Source of the DNA: Bradyrhizobium ottawaense
Lineage (GTDB): Bacteria; Pseudomonadota; Alphaproteobacteria; Rhizobiales; Xanthobacteraceae
Assembly: GCF_900099825.1 (NCBI RefSeq)
Contig: NZ_LT629693.1
Span: forward strand, 6,769,001-6,833,000
Reading direction: 5' to 3'
DNA: 64,000 nt
Of this stretch, positions 40,606 to 48,307 are shown in pieces. The first letter of the stretch is position 1; each line of letters begins with the position of its first letter. Below the pieces are notes generated by a model, which was not told where the DNA came from, did not search any database, and worked only from the letters and a program-made list of their open reading frames with translations. Both the position numbers and the translations under genes were made by a program.

Positions 40606-42206
40606 AATTCGGTCCCGCCCGTCCGGCCGACGCGATTGGCGGCGTCACCGTGCACACCCTGCGCCAGGGCGCGCTGGTGCTGAAGAAAGGCACCACGATC
40701 GGGCCCGCTGAAGTCGAGGCGCTCACCAAAGCCGGTGTTGCGGAGATCGTCGTGGTGCGGCTGGAGGACGGCGACGTCTCCGAAGACGTCGCCGCGGCCA
40801 GCATCGCGAATGCCGTTGCCGGCGACGGCGTTAATGTCGAGCGCGCCTTTACCGGCCGCGCCAATCTGTTCGCAGCCAAAGCCGGCGTGCTGGTGGTGGA
40901 CCGCGCCGCGGTCGACCGCATCAACGGCGTCGACGAAGCCATCACGTTTGCGACGCTCGGCGCCTTCAAGCCGGTGGTCGAAGGCGAGATGATCGCGACC
41001 GTCAAGCTGATTCCGTTCGGCGTCGAAGCCGCCTTGCGCGATGCCGCGGTCGCGGTGGCAGGCAAGGGGGCGCTGAAAATTGCGCCTTACACCATCAAGC
41101 GTGTCGGCGTGGTCTCGACCTTGCTGCCGGGGCTGGCGCCGAAGGTGATCGAGAAAACCCTGCGCGTCACCGCGGAACGGCTGGCGCCGGCCGGCGCCAC
41201 TATCATCGCCGAACGCCGCGTGCCGCATGATGAGGCCGTGCTGGCAACCTCGATCAAGGAACTGCTCGGGCTCGGCGCCGAACTCGTGATCGTGTTCGGG
41301 GCGTCGGCGATCGCCGACCGCCGCGACGTGATCCCGGCCGCGATCACCGAAATCGGCGGCGCCATCGAGCATTTCGGCATGCCGGTCGATCCCGGCAATC
41401 TGCTGTTGATCGGCAGCGCCGGTGGCGTGCCGGTGCTGGGCGCGCCGGGCTGCGCGCGCTCGCCGGTCGAGAACGGTTTCGACTGGGTGCTGATGCGGCT
41501 GCTCGCGGGCCTCAAGGTCACCCGCACCGAGCTGACCGGCATGGGCGTCGGCGGGCTGCTGATGGAAATCGTCACGCGGCCGCAGCCGCGTACCGTTGCC
41601 GAGATCGAGGCCAACCGCAACGTCGCCGCGATCGTGCTCGCCGCCGGACGCTCGACGCGGATGGGCGGTCCCAACAAGCTGCTCGCGGAACTCGACGGCA
41701 AGAAGCTGGTGCGAACCGTGGCCGAGCAGGCGCTGGCCTCGAAGGCCTCGGAGGTGATCGTCGTCACCGGCCATCAGGCCGAGCTGGTCGAACAGGCGCT
41801 GGCCGGCCTCAAGGTCAGATTCATCCGCAACCCGGATTTCGCCGGTGGACTGGCGTCTTCGGTGAAAGCGGGGATCGCGGCGGTGTCGGACAAGGCCGAC
41901 GGCGCACTGGTGTGCCTCGGCGACATGCCGCTGATCGATAGCAAACTGATCGACCGCCTGATCGAGACCTTTGCGCCCGACCGTGGCCAGTTGATCGTGG
42001 TGCCGGTCAACGACGGCCGCCGCGGCAATCCGGTGCTGTGGTCGCGGCGTTTCTTCCGGGAATTGATGACGCTCGACGGCGACGTCGGCGCCCGTCACCT
42101 GATCGCCAAGCACGCCGAAGCCGTGGCCGAAGTCCCGGTCGAGGGCGTCAGCGCGTTTCTCGACATCGACACCCCGCAGGCGCTGGAAGCGGCGCGTCGG
42201 GGGTAG
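40602..42206 (+). CDS. Molybdopterin-binding domain fused to MobA-like nucleotidyltransferase
   Basis: The 534-residue protein has two parts. Residues 1-340 are a MoeA/MogA-like molybdopterin-binding domain (VGVVSTLLPGLAPKVIEKT, then VFGASAIADRRDVIPAAI and GAPGCARSPVENGFD). Residues about 345-534 are a MobA/MocA-like NTP transferase with the nucleotide motif IVLAAGRSTRMGGPNKL and CLGDMPLID. Such fusions occur in cox and xdh operons and probably make the cytosine dinucleotide form of the cofactor (MCD) that CO-dehydrogenase-type enzymes need; this is inferred. It is the last gene of the coupled unit. Confidence 0.9.
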   Translation: MKFGPARPADAIGGVTVHTLRQGALVLKKGTTIGPAEVEALTKAGVAEIVVVRLEDGDVSEDVAAASIANAVAGDGVNVERAFTGRANLFAAKAGVLVVDRAAVDRINGVDEAITFATLGAFKPVVEGEMIATVKLIPFGVEAALRDAAVAVAGKGALKIAPYTIKRVGVVSTLLPGLAPKVIEKTLRVTAERLAPAGATIIAERRVPHDEAVLATSIKELLGLGAELVIVFGASAIADRRDVIPAAITEIGGAIEHFGMPVDPGNLLLIGSAGGVPVLGAPGCARSPVENGFDWVLMRLLAGLKVTRTELTGMGVGGLLMEIVTRPQPRTVAEIEANRNVAAIVLAAGRSTRMGGPNKLLAELDGKKLVRTVAEQALASKASEVIVVTGHQAELVEQALAGLKVRFIRNPDFAGGLASSVKAGIAAVSDKADGALVCLGDMPLIDSKLIDRLIETFAPDRGQLIVVPVNDGRRGNPVLWSRRFFRELMTLDGDVGARHLIAKHAEAVAEVPVEGVSAFLDIDTPQALEAARRG

Positions 42207-42348
42207 GCGCGCGGCCACAGGACACTCCGGCGGGCGCCGGCTTCCCGGGGTTCCGCCGAACACCTATTTGCCTCGCGGTGGTCACGACTTCCGCGTCATT
42301 GAGATGCAGATAGCGCCTTCGCTTAACGTTTCAATCCGGGGTCACCCG

Positions 42349-42561
42349 ATGCCAACTGTGATGGTCCGCGCGACCACGATCCTCGGCGAGTTCGAGCAGG
42401 TTCAGGCCGAACTCATCGGCAAGGCCGTGATCCTCAGCGATGGAAAGGCCGGGACGGTCGAAACGGTCTGGCTGGATGAATTGCACGGCCTGCGAATTTC
42501 AATCAGGGGCCACGATGGCAGGTGGCCGATCTCCACCATAAAGCTGGTGCAGACGCGCTGA
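42349..42561 (+). CDS. Conserved small protein of unknown function
   Basis: The 70-residue product (start MPTVMVRATTILGEFEQV) alternates short beta-prone strands, ending RWPISTIKLVQTR, with GKAVILSDGKAGTVETVWLD in the middle, a layout similar to a small beta-barrel. No family is recognised. It lies between the cox operon and an HPF-like gene. An in-frame ATG at 42358 is an alternative start. Confidence 0.5.
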   Translation: MPTVMVRATTILGEFEQVQAELIGKAVILSDGKAGTVETVWLDELHGLRISIRGHDGRWPISTIKLVQTR

Positions 42562-42648
42562 ATTCACGGGGCCTTTTCCTGCGGATGCAACCATTCAGGG
42601 CGGCATGGATTGCCATAGGACGCCGACCCAACCGCTGGAAGGTCAAAA

Positions 42649-42966
42649 ATGCAAATCGCGCCAGAGATCACCTTCGAAGGTTCAGAATCATCGGACGCTG
42701 CTCGATCCCAGATATTGAGCGAGATCGAGCGGCTGGAAACCCATCATCACCGAATCACAGGCTGCCGCGTCAAGGTGATCGCCCCCAGCCACAAGCATCG
42801 CCACGGTGTCGGGTTTCAGGTCCACATCTGGTTGACGATGCCGCCGCACGAAAACATTGTCGTGAACCAGTCGGGCACAAATGACGTGCGACATGAACAT
42901 GCTCAAGTAGCCATCAAGGACGCTTTCGCGGCGCTTCGGCGTCAAGTCGATTCCCTTGCCGCGTAG
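42649..42966 (+). CDS. Short HPF/RaiA-like ribosome-associated protein
   Basis: The 105-residue protein matches the S30AE (HPF/YfiA) domain: MQIAPEITFEG, IERLETHHHRITGCRVKVIAP, VHIWLTMPPHENIVVNQ and VAIKDAFAALRRQVDSL. Such proteins bind the 30S subunit and inactivate ribosomes under stress. It is the short single-domain type; the species' long HPF is expected near rpoN elsewhere. AAGGTC stands before the ATG. Confidence 0.75.
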   Translation: MQIAPEITFEGSESSDAARSQILSEIERLETHHHRITGCRVKVIAPSHKHRHGVGFQVHIWLTMPPHENIVVNQSGTNDVRHEHAQVAIKDAFAALRRQVDSLAA

Positions 42967-43016
42967 GCAGTCGGCTCTTTGATTACCGGTCCTGTTGGTT
43001 TTCAAGACCCGTCGGT

Positions 43017-43205
43017 TTAGACGGCGCTATCGACGCGAGCGATCAAACTGTTTTCGCCAGCGATTTGTATGGTGCGGTGACCGAACATCTCGACCGCGTA
43101 CCGGCATTCACCGGCCCGATCCGTCAATACGGCGACGACCGTCCCGTGAGCATGATTGCTGAATGCTTGATCGACCTTGTCACCAATTGCGAATTTGGCA
43201 GCCAT
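43017..43205 (-). CDS. Small conserved protein of unknown function
   Basis: The 62-residue product (start MAAKFAIGDKVDQAF) looks like a small SH3- or KOW-like beta-barrel (VVAVLTDRAGECRYAVEMFG, then HRTIQIAGENSLIARV). It has an excellent ribosome-binding site, CAGGAGGATTCTC, directly before the ATG, which argues for a real gene. No function is known to me. Confidence 0.6.
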   Translation of the reverse strand: MAAKFAIGDKVDQAFSNHAHGTVVAVLTDRAGECRYAVEMFGHRTIQIAGENSLIARVDSAV

Positions 43206-43349
43206 GAGAATCCTCCTGCCTGCAGGCTTTGCGTCCAGTCAGGTTTAAGTGAGGCTTCTTTGCGATCCATAAGATGGCCCACGCCCGCGGGCGATCGGCA
43301 GCGGCGTGGTAGGCGCGCGCGCAAGGGCCGGTTGAGCCGTCAAACCTGA

Positions 43350-43778
43350 TTAAGCCGGCGTGCCCACGATAAGAGGAATGCCGCCGACGATCGCGACAAG
43401 CTGGACCGCATTGCACAGCATGCCACCCCAATGCAGCCGACGCAGCCGGCGCACCGCATCGGGATCGCCGGCGTCCCTGGCACTCAGGTCGGCATCCATC
43501 CGTCGCAGAAACCAGCGGCGCGCCGTGAACGCGAAAGCCGCGATCAAGCCGATGGCAACGGCGCCAACCAGTCGACCCTCCACGGCAAAGGCGACCGTCC
43601 CGATCACACCGGCAATGGTCAGCAGGAGGAAGTACGCATTGAACAGGCCGCGCAGCAACTGGGTGACAGGCGGGATGTCGAGCTTCACCAGCAGAAAAGC
43701 CGGCGCCGCCAGCAGGCAATAGCCCATCGGCAGCAGCAGGATGACGGTGGCGAACAGGAGGACTGGATCTGGCATCAT
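43350..43778 (-). CDS. Small integral membrane protein (possibly DUF4149-like)
   Basis: From the tandem ATG at 43778 the 142-residue product has about four hydrophobic helices (residues 5-28, 40-62, 66-85 and 118-138), with a charged cytoplasmic loop RRMDADLSARDAGDPDAVRRL between the third and fourth. The arrangement resembles small DUF4149-type proteins, but no diagnostic motif is recognised, so the family is uncertain. It stands alone on the minus strand. Confidence 0.6.
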   Translation of the reverse strand: MMPDPVLLFATVILLLPMGYCLLAAPAFLLVKLDIPPVTQLLRGLFNAYFLLLTIAGVIGTVAFAVEGRLVGAVAIGLIAAFAFTARRWFLRRMDADLSARDAGDPDAVRRLRRLHWGGMLCNAVQLVAIVGGIPLIVGTPA

Positions 43779-43875
43779 GCGGCCACCCTTTCCTTCGGCG
43801 GAGAGCTTTCCGGTTGAGCCTTGCAACAATATCCACCGGAGATATTTTCGGCACTATTGGGCTTTGGTCGAATTC

Positions 43876-43965
43876 GTAGGGTGGGCAAAGCGCAAGCGTG
43901 CCCACCATCTTCGAACGCGGATTGCGTTCGGTGGGCACGGCGCAAGGGCGCCTTTGCCCATCCTG
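43876..43965. repeat. GTAGGGTGGG-family hairpin repeat (copy 2, diverged)
   Basis: GTAGGGTGGGCAAAGCGCAAG and the right arm GCGCAAGGGCGCCTTTGCCCATCCTGC pair imperfectly, with a second inner stem GTGCCCACC/GGTGGGCAC. It precedes the DUF4189-like gene. Confidence 0.7.
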
Positions 43966-44062
43966 CGAGATCAGTCGCTGCCGCCTTTTTCAACCTTCCG
44001 TTCACCAAGTTGAAACTCCCCTACGGCTAGATTCCGGCCGGACTGCCTCGGGGGAGGGGATT

Positions 44063-44455
44063 TTGATCGTTTCGACTGCTGCCGCGCAACGCCGCGCGTT
44101 GTTCATCCTGGCGCTGACAGTGCTGCTGGGGACATCGCGTTTCATCACCGAAACGTGGGCGGCCGGCGCGCTGGCGGTCGGCAAATGCGGCGCCTTTGGC
44201 CAGGCCTATGACTATGCCGCCGAGGCGCCGGCGCGCGCCGCCGCGCTGAAGCAATGCAAAGGCGACTGTACGGCGGTGACCATGAAACGCGCCTGCGCCG
44301 CATTGGCGGTCGACATGGCCAATCCCTGCGGTCCCCACGGCTATGCCGTGAAACCGAAGATCTCCAGTTCGCTCAACGCCGCCACGAAGAAGTGCTACGA
44401 ATTCGGCGGCAAGGAATGCGTGATCCGCGCCTGGGCCTGCGACGCCAAGGGCTGA
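44063..44455 (+). CDS. Exported DUF4189 family protein
   Basis: The 130-residue product has an N-terminal signal/anchor (RALFILALTVLLG, residues 10-25) and a mature domain with six or more cysteines in the DUF4189 pattern: GKCGAFGQAYDYAAE, ALKQCKGDCTAV, RACAALAVD, NPCGPHGYA and KKCYEFGGKECVIRAWACD. Several disulfides are likely in the periplasm. No in-frame ATG suits; translation most likely begins at the TTG at 44063, which follows GGGGGAGGGGA. Upstream frame extends into a repeat element and is rejected. Confidence 0.75.
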   Translation: MIVSTAAAQRRALFILALTVLLGTSRFITETWAAGALAVGKCGAFGQAYDYAAEAPARAAALKQCKGDCTAVTMKRACAALAVDMANPCGPHGYAVKPKISSSLNAATKKCYEFGGKECVIRAWACDAKG

Positions 44456-44456
44456 G

Positions 44457-45425
44457 CTACTTCTGCGCCGCTTCAACGATCGCCTGCAGCATCGGGCGGG
44501 TCGGCGCGAAGAACGTCGTGCCGGTATGCGGCGTCGAGAAATCGAGCAGACGGTCGTAGGCGCCCGGCGGATCGCCGATATACATCCGTTGCAGCATCTT
44601 CTCGATCACCCAGAGATAGCGGGAATAGCCGATAAAATAGGTTCCGAATTCCTGTTTTCCCGGCCGGCCGAACGGCATGTTGTCGCGCAGGATGTCATAT
44701 TCGTTACCGTCGGCATCGGTGATGGTGTTCAGCGACTTGTGCGATTTGCGTGGCGCGTCGTCGTCATCGATTTCGATATTGTCGATCTTGGTGCGGCCGA
44801 TGATTTCTTCCTGCAGATGCGTCGGCGTTTTCGCCCATGCGGCAAGATCGTGCAGATATTTCTGGACGACGACATAGCTGCCGCCGGCGAAGCCGGCGTC
44901 TTCGTCGCCGACCAGTGCCGATGCCGGCAGGTCGAGGCCGGTCGGGTTGGCCGTGCCGTCGACAAAGCCGAGCAGGTCGCGGGCATCGAAATACCGGAAG
45001 CCCGAAACTTCGTCGATCACAGTCACGGCGGCGCCGAGACTGTCGAGCAGGATTCGTTCGAACTCAAAACACATATCGGGACGTTCGGACCGGATATGGA
45101 ACAGCAGGTCGCCTTGTGTTGACGGCGCCGCATGAACCGCTCCCTTGATCGGCGCAAACGGTTTCAATTCCTTCGGCCGGCTGTCCGGGTGAAGGCGATC
45201 CCAGAGATCGCGGCCGATCCCGGCGATGCAAGAAAGTCGGCCGCCAAGATCGCGGAATCCGACCGTCTTGACGAGATCGTCAAGCCCACCGAGGACGGCG
45301 GCGACCTTCGCAAGCGCGGCCTGTTCGCGTGCAACCGTGACCACCAGAAACACCGCCGCCGTCGACAGCGGCGCGTCGACGCTCTGCGCGTCGATTGGCA
45401 CCCGGTCCCAATTTTTGCCTGACAT
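44457..45425 (-). CDS. DyP-type haem peroxidase
   Basis: The 322-residue protein shows the DyP hallmark GFVDGTANP (GXXDG, about residues 150-158), the DEVSGFRYFDARDL segment before it, and the later motifs THLQEEIIGRTK, DILRDNMPFG and IGYSRYLWVIEKMLQRM. It is closest in style to the cytoplasmic YfeX/class P-B enzymes; no Tat signal is seen. These peroxidases oxidise dyes, phenolics or porphyrins with H2O2. The true start is the ATG at 45425; the open frame to 46001 belongs to overlapping antisense of the DUF2000 gene. No encapsulin gene is adjacent. Confidence 0.92.
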   Translation of the reverse strand: MSGKNWDRVPIDAQSVDAPLSTAAVFLVVTVAREQAALAKVAAVLGGLDDLVKTVGFRDLGGRLSCIAGIGRDLWDRLHPDSRPKELKPFAPIKGAVHAAPSTQGDLLFHIRSERPDMCFEFERILLDSLGAAVTVIDEVSGFRYFDARDLLGFVDGTANPTGLDLPASALVGDEDAGFAGGSYVVVQKYLHDLAAWAKTPTHLQEEIIGRTKIDNIEIDDDDAPRKSHKSLNTITDADGNEYDILRDNMPFGRPGKQEFGTYFIGYSRYLWVIEKMLQRMYIGDPPGAYDRLLDFSTPHTGTTFFAPTRPMLQAIVEAAQK

Positions 45426-45551
45426 TTTCGAATTCTCTGCCTGCCCAGGGCAGAGTATCGCGATCGCAAGCGGACACGCAACAGCGGAGGGAAGTGGCTT
45501 TCTGCTCGGCAATCGTATATCGCCAACGCCAAGTGTTACATCGGAGCCATC

Positions 45552-45962
45552 ATGCAATTCGACACCAAGATCGCGGTCGTGATCCGGACCGATCTCGAAC
45601 CGTGGCAAAAACTCAACGTGGCTTCGTTTCTGGCGGGCGGCATTGCCGCGGCGTATCCGGAATGCGTCGGCGAGCCCTATGGCGACGGCTCCGGCACCCA
45701 ATACCTGTCGCTGATCGGTCAGCCGATCCTGATCTACGGCGCCGATCGTCCGGCGCTGTCGCGCGCGCTCGAACGCGCGCTGGCCCGCAACGTCACGCCC
45801 GCAGTCTATACCGAGGACATGTTCAAGACCACGCATGACGCCGCCAACCGCGAGGCGGTCAGGGCCGTGATCCGTGCCGAACTCGACCTGGTTGGGCTGG
45901 CGATGCGCGCCGAGCGCAAGGTGATCGACAAGATCATCGACGGGCTGAAGTTTCACAGCTAG
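45552..45962 (+). CDS. DUF2000 family protein
   Basis: The 136-residue product matches the DUF2000 (peptidyl-tRNA hydrolase-like fold) pattern: KIAVVIRTDLEPWQKLNVASFL at the start, GTQYLSLIGQPILIYGAD in the middle and ALARNVTPAVYTEDMF. The function of the family is unknown. Its last 12 codons recur in degraded form about 600 bp further on (see 46552-46600). It is divergent from the DyP peroxidase. Confidence 0.82.
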   Translation: MQFDTKIAVVIRTDLEPWQKLNVASFLAGGIAAAYPECVGEPYGDGSGTQYLSLIGQPILIYGADRPALSRALERALARNVTPAVYTEDMFKTTHDAANREAVRAVIRAELDLVGLAMRAERKVIDKIIDGLKFHS

Positions 45963-46048
45963 CGCCTGGAAAGAATGCCGTATAATTTTCACGGCAGGCA
46001 CGTCCCGCCGGGCTTGGCCCGCTTGCTGCTGCTAAAGTATATTGGGCG

Positions 46049-46522
46049 ATGGCTGTCAGCTCGCCCGATCTGAAAGCATTCCTGGTCGCCACACCTTTCT
46101 TCGGTGGCCTCTCGGACGCGGGCCTCGATTTCCTGGTCTCCATGCTGGTCGAGCGCCGCTTCGACGCCGGCGCCACGGTGGTAGCGGAAGGCGAACCGGG
46201 GCGCTCGATGTTCGTCGTTCACTCCGGCGAGCTGGTGGTGAGCCGGCTGGGAAATTCGGGGCGCGTCATTCGCATGACGGGTCTCGGACCCGGTGATTTT
46301 TTCGGCGAGATGACGCTGATCGAAATGCAGAACCGGTCGGCGACCGTCGTCGCGGAAAGTCCGACCGTACTGTACGAGCTGACCGCGCAAAATCTCTACA
46401 CTTGTTACAAGGCCGACATCCACGCCTATGTGATGGTGTTGCAGAATATCAACCGCGAGCTTTGCCGGCGTCTCCGCCGCGCCGACGGTCGCATTGCCGA
46501 GCTCATTCGCGCGGGCGAATGA
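46049..46522 (+). CDS. Stand-alone cyclic nucleotide-binding (CRP-like) domain protein
   Basis: The 157-residue protein is a single cNMP-binding beta-roll: FFGGLSDAGLDFLVSML, GRSMFVVHSGELVVSR, the phosphate-binding-cassette region GPGDFFGEMTLIE followed by NRSATVVAESPTVLYELT, and a C-helix (MVLQNINRELCRRLRRADGR). There is no helix-turn-helix after it, so it is not a CRP-type transcription factor. The classical arginine of the cassette aligns with RSAT. It may sense cNMP for a partner protein; a class III cyclase lies 6 kb away. Confidence 0.85.
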   Translation: MAVSSPDLKAFLVATPFFGGLSDAGLDFLVSMLVERRFDAGATVVAEGEPGRSMFVVHSGELVVSRLGNSGRVIRMTGLGPGDFFGEMTLIEMQNRSATVVAESPTVLYELTAQNLYTCYKADIHAYVMVLQNINRELCRRLRRADGRIAELIRAGE

Positions 46523-46551
46523 CGCAGATCCGCGATGCACGTCAGGCGCGA

Positions 46552-46600
46552 GACGCATGACAGGATCGTTGACGGGTTGAAGTTTCACGGCTGGCGCGCG
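46552..46600 (+). pseudogene. Degraded duplicate of the DUF2000 gene 3' end
   Basis: The phrase GACAGGATCGTTGACGGG and then TTGAAGTTTCACGGC, coding DRIVDGLKFHGW, repeats the DUF2000 C-terminus (DKIIDGLKFHS) with a few substitutions and the stop changed to a sense codon. It is too short and open to be a gene and lies just after the cNMP-binding gene, suggesting an old duplication or insertion between the two copies. Confidence 0.45.
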
Positions 46601-46736
46601 GACTGTGTCGGTGGCCGCTGCATCGCAGCGAAGAGTGCGCCCTGATCAATTGCGCGTAACTTCGTACGGTATCGGGCAGACAGACGTCTTCCCGTTGTCC
46701 AACAGTGGAAGGGGGGTGGCGAGTGAGGAAACGGCG

Positions 46737-46988
46737 ATGGGCACAATTGGAGCGGTTTTTCAGCCGGAGTTGATCAAGCTGATGAAGTCAGTCCTCGACG
46801 ATGCAGTCGTGGCGCTTCCGGAATCCAGGCGTACGTCGACGATGATGGCCGACATGGCTTCGCAAATTCTTGCGTGCGCCGCCAAGGGCGAGCGCGACCC
46901 GGCGGCACTGAAAAATGCCGCGCTGCTGGTCGCGGTCGAGTGTTCGCACTATTCGCACGACATCTCGCCGGAGCGGCGTGCAGTTTAG
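46737..46988 (+). CDS. 83-residue hypothetical helical protein
   Basis: From the ATG preceded by GAGGAAA, the product begins MGTIGAVFQPELIKLMK and is largely helical, with LDDAVVALPESRRTSTMMADMASQILACAAKG in the middle. No family is recognised, but the composition and the ribosome-binding site are those of a real gene. Similar short proteins with MADMASQIL are recalled from Bradyrhizobium. The frame upstream to 46605 lacks a start signal. Confidence 0.6.
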   Translation: MGTIGAVFQPELIKLMKSVLDDAVVALPESRRTSTMMADMASQILACAAKGERDPAALKNAALLVAVECSHYSHDISPERRAV

Positions 46989-47001
46989 CGAGTGTTGCGC
47001 C

Positions 47002-47841
47002 TCATCGCTTCGGCGACCAGCCATAGGCCTTGGCGCAGGCGCCGCCCATCAGCATCGCCCGCTCGCTGCCGTTCAGCCGATCGGTCTTGAGGAACGGCAC
47101 CACGGCCTGCTCGTAGTTGACGACGGCGAACGCGCGGGTCCAGTCCGTGCCCCACAGGCAGCGATCGAAACCCCAGGCGTCGAACACGCGCGCCAGCGGA
47201 TCCCAGATGTCGGGGAAGGGGTAGGGCTGCCGCGACAGCGTGCAGGCGCCACTGACCTTGATTACGGCGTTCGGGCGTTTGGCCAGTGCCAGCACTTTCG
47301 GCAGGTCGGCCCAGGGCTCTGTCGGCGCGGGCGGATGGCGTGGCTGCAGGATGCCGAGATGGTCGACGATGAAGCGGGTGTCGGGATGGCGATCGATCAG
47401 CGCCGTGCCGGCGTCCACATTATCCCAGCACAGCAAGTTGACCGGAAAGTCGTAGCGCACGGCGGCGCGCGCGATCCGGTCGATGCCGGGGTGGTCAGGC
47501 GCGCGTCCGTTTTCCTTGGTCAGCATGATGCGGATGCCGACCGCGCCCGGCGTCTTCTTCCACTCGGCGACCACATCGGCCACATCGGGATTGTCAGGGT
47601 CGACCGGCTTGACGATCGCCATCCGGCCGGGATGGGCGCGTTGCACTTCCACGGCATAGCTGGCGTCGTAGCGGTACATCGAAAAGGAGGAGATGAAGAT
47701 CGCGCCGTCGACACCGACCTTGTCCATCGCCGCCACCATCTCGTCGCCGGTGACGTGGTCGGGCCAGTTCGGCACCATGTGCCAGGGCCGCTTCGGCGTG
47801 TTGGCCTCATAGGCGTGGACCTGGGAATCGATAATGGTCAT
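47002..47841 (-). CDS. Amidohydrolase family (TIM-barrel metal-dependent hydrolase)
   Basis: The 279-residue protein is of the amidohydrolase_2 type: IIDSQVHAYEANTPKRPW at the start (metal-binding D-x-x-x-H variant), RFIVDHLGILQPR in the middle, IKVSGAC and the C-terminal WGTDWTRAF with the catalytic Asp. Family members hydrolyse lactones or decarboxylate aromatic acids; the substrate is unknown. The ATG at 47841 is preceded by GGAGG; the frame upstream runs through intergenic repeats. It stands alone. Confidence 0.88.
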   Translation of the reverse strand: MTIIDSQVHAYEANTPKRPWHMVPNWPDHVTGDEMVAAMDKVGVDGAIFISSFSMYRYDASYAVEVQRAHPGRMAIVKPVDPDNPDVADVVAEWKKTPGAVGIRIMLTKENGRAPDHPGIDRIARAAVRYDFPVNLLCWDNVDAGTALIDRHPDTRFIVDHLGILQPRHPPAPTEPWADLPKVLALAKRPNAVIKVSGACTLSRQPYPFPDIWDPLARVFDAWGFDRCLWGTDWTRAFAVVNYEQAVVPFLKTDRLNGSERAMLMGGACAKAYGWSPKR

Positions 47842-48035
47842 GGGGCGCGTTCCTCCGTGCCGGGCGATTGTTGTGCCCAGTGATTTCGAACATTGCAGCA
47901 GGTTCGAGCAGCGAGGGCAACGCGCGCGGTGCATTGCAGCTGTTTGAAATTCAAATAGAACGCGTGGGCAGTCGCTCTCCGCGTCGTCCCGGCGAACGCC
48001 GGGACCCATACGCCGCAGCCGGTTGATGAAGATTC

Positions 48036-48111
48036 GTAGGATGGGTGGAGCGAAGCGATACCCATTAACACCGCCCGTGAAGGGATGGGTATCGCTGCGC
48101 TCCATCCTATG
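48036..48111. repeat. GTAGGATGGG-family hairpin repeat (copy 3)
   Basis: GTAGGATGGGTGGAGCGAAGCG and CGCTGCGCTCCATCCTAT are the arms, with inner stem ATACCCAT/ATGGGTAT. It is followed after five bases by a GTCATTGCGAGG element, as at 11092-11267 where the two families are also neighbours. Confidence 0.8.
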
Positions 48112-48116
48112 GCGCC

Positions 48117-48200
48117 GTCATTGCGAGGAGCGGAGCGACGAAGCAATCCATCTCGCCACGTGAAGAAAGAATGGATTGCTTCGCTTCGCTCGCAATGACG
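48117..48200. repeat. GTCATTGCGAGG-family hairpin repeat (copy 3)
   Basis: GTCATTGCGAGGAGCGGAGC...GAAGCAATCCAT and ATGGATTGCTTCGCTTCGC...GCAATGAC form long near-perfect arms. Confidence 0.85.
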
Positions 48201-48272
48201 CAGATAAGCCCTTGCTGCCATGTGATAATTCCCGGGTAACACCGAGGTGAAATTGAATCGAAGTTGGCTTCA

Positions 48273-48301
48273 TTGACAATGACTGACTAGTCAGTCATAA
48301 A
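48273..48301 (+). promoter_or_regulatory. Predicted promoter of the tetR-efflux operon
   Basis: TTGACA (48273-48278) and CATAAA (48296-48301) are separated by 17 bp. The palindromic operator occupies almost the whole spacer. Initiation about seven bases after the -10 would fall at the tetR ATG (48308), so the mRNA would have no or almost no leader. Confidence 0.65.
48280..48297. promoter_or_regulatory. TetR-family operator, perfect 18-bp palindrome
   Basis: TGACTGACTAGTCAGTCA is perfectly symmetrical and lies 10 bp upstream of the regulator's ATG, inside the promoter spacer. This word is typical of operators of the TetR/AcrR class that senses efflux substrates. Binding there would block RNA polymerase directly. 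Confidence 0.8.
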
Positions 48302-48307
48302 TAAAGC

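Noticed and set aside
40389..42263. 624-codon minus-strand frame opposite the molybdopterin gene
   Set aside because: Its His/Asp/Arg-rich, motif-free sequence is typical of an antisense shadow; the plus-strand gene has clear domains and coupled starts.
48036..48200. Paired hairpins as a CRISPR array or insertion sequence
   Set aside because: The units are inverted, not regularly spaced direct repeats, and no transposase or cas gene is present.
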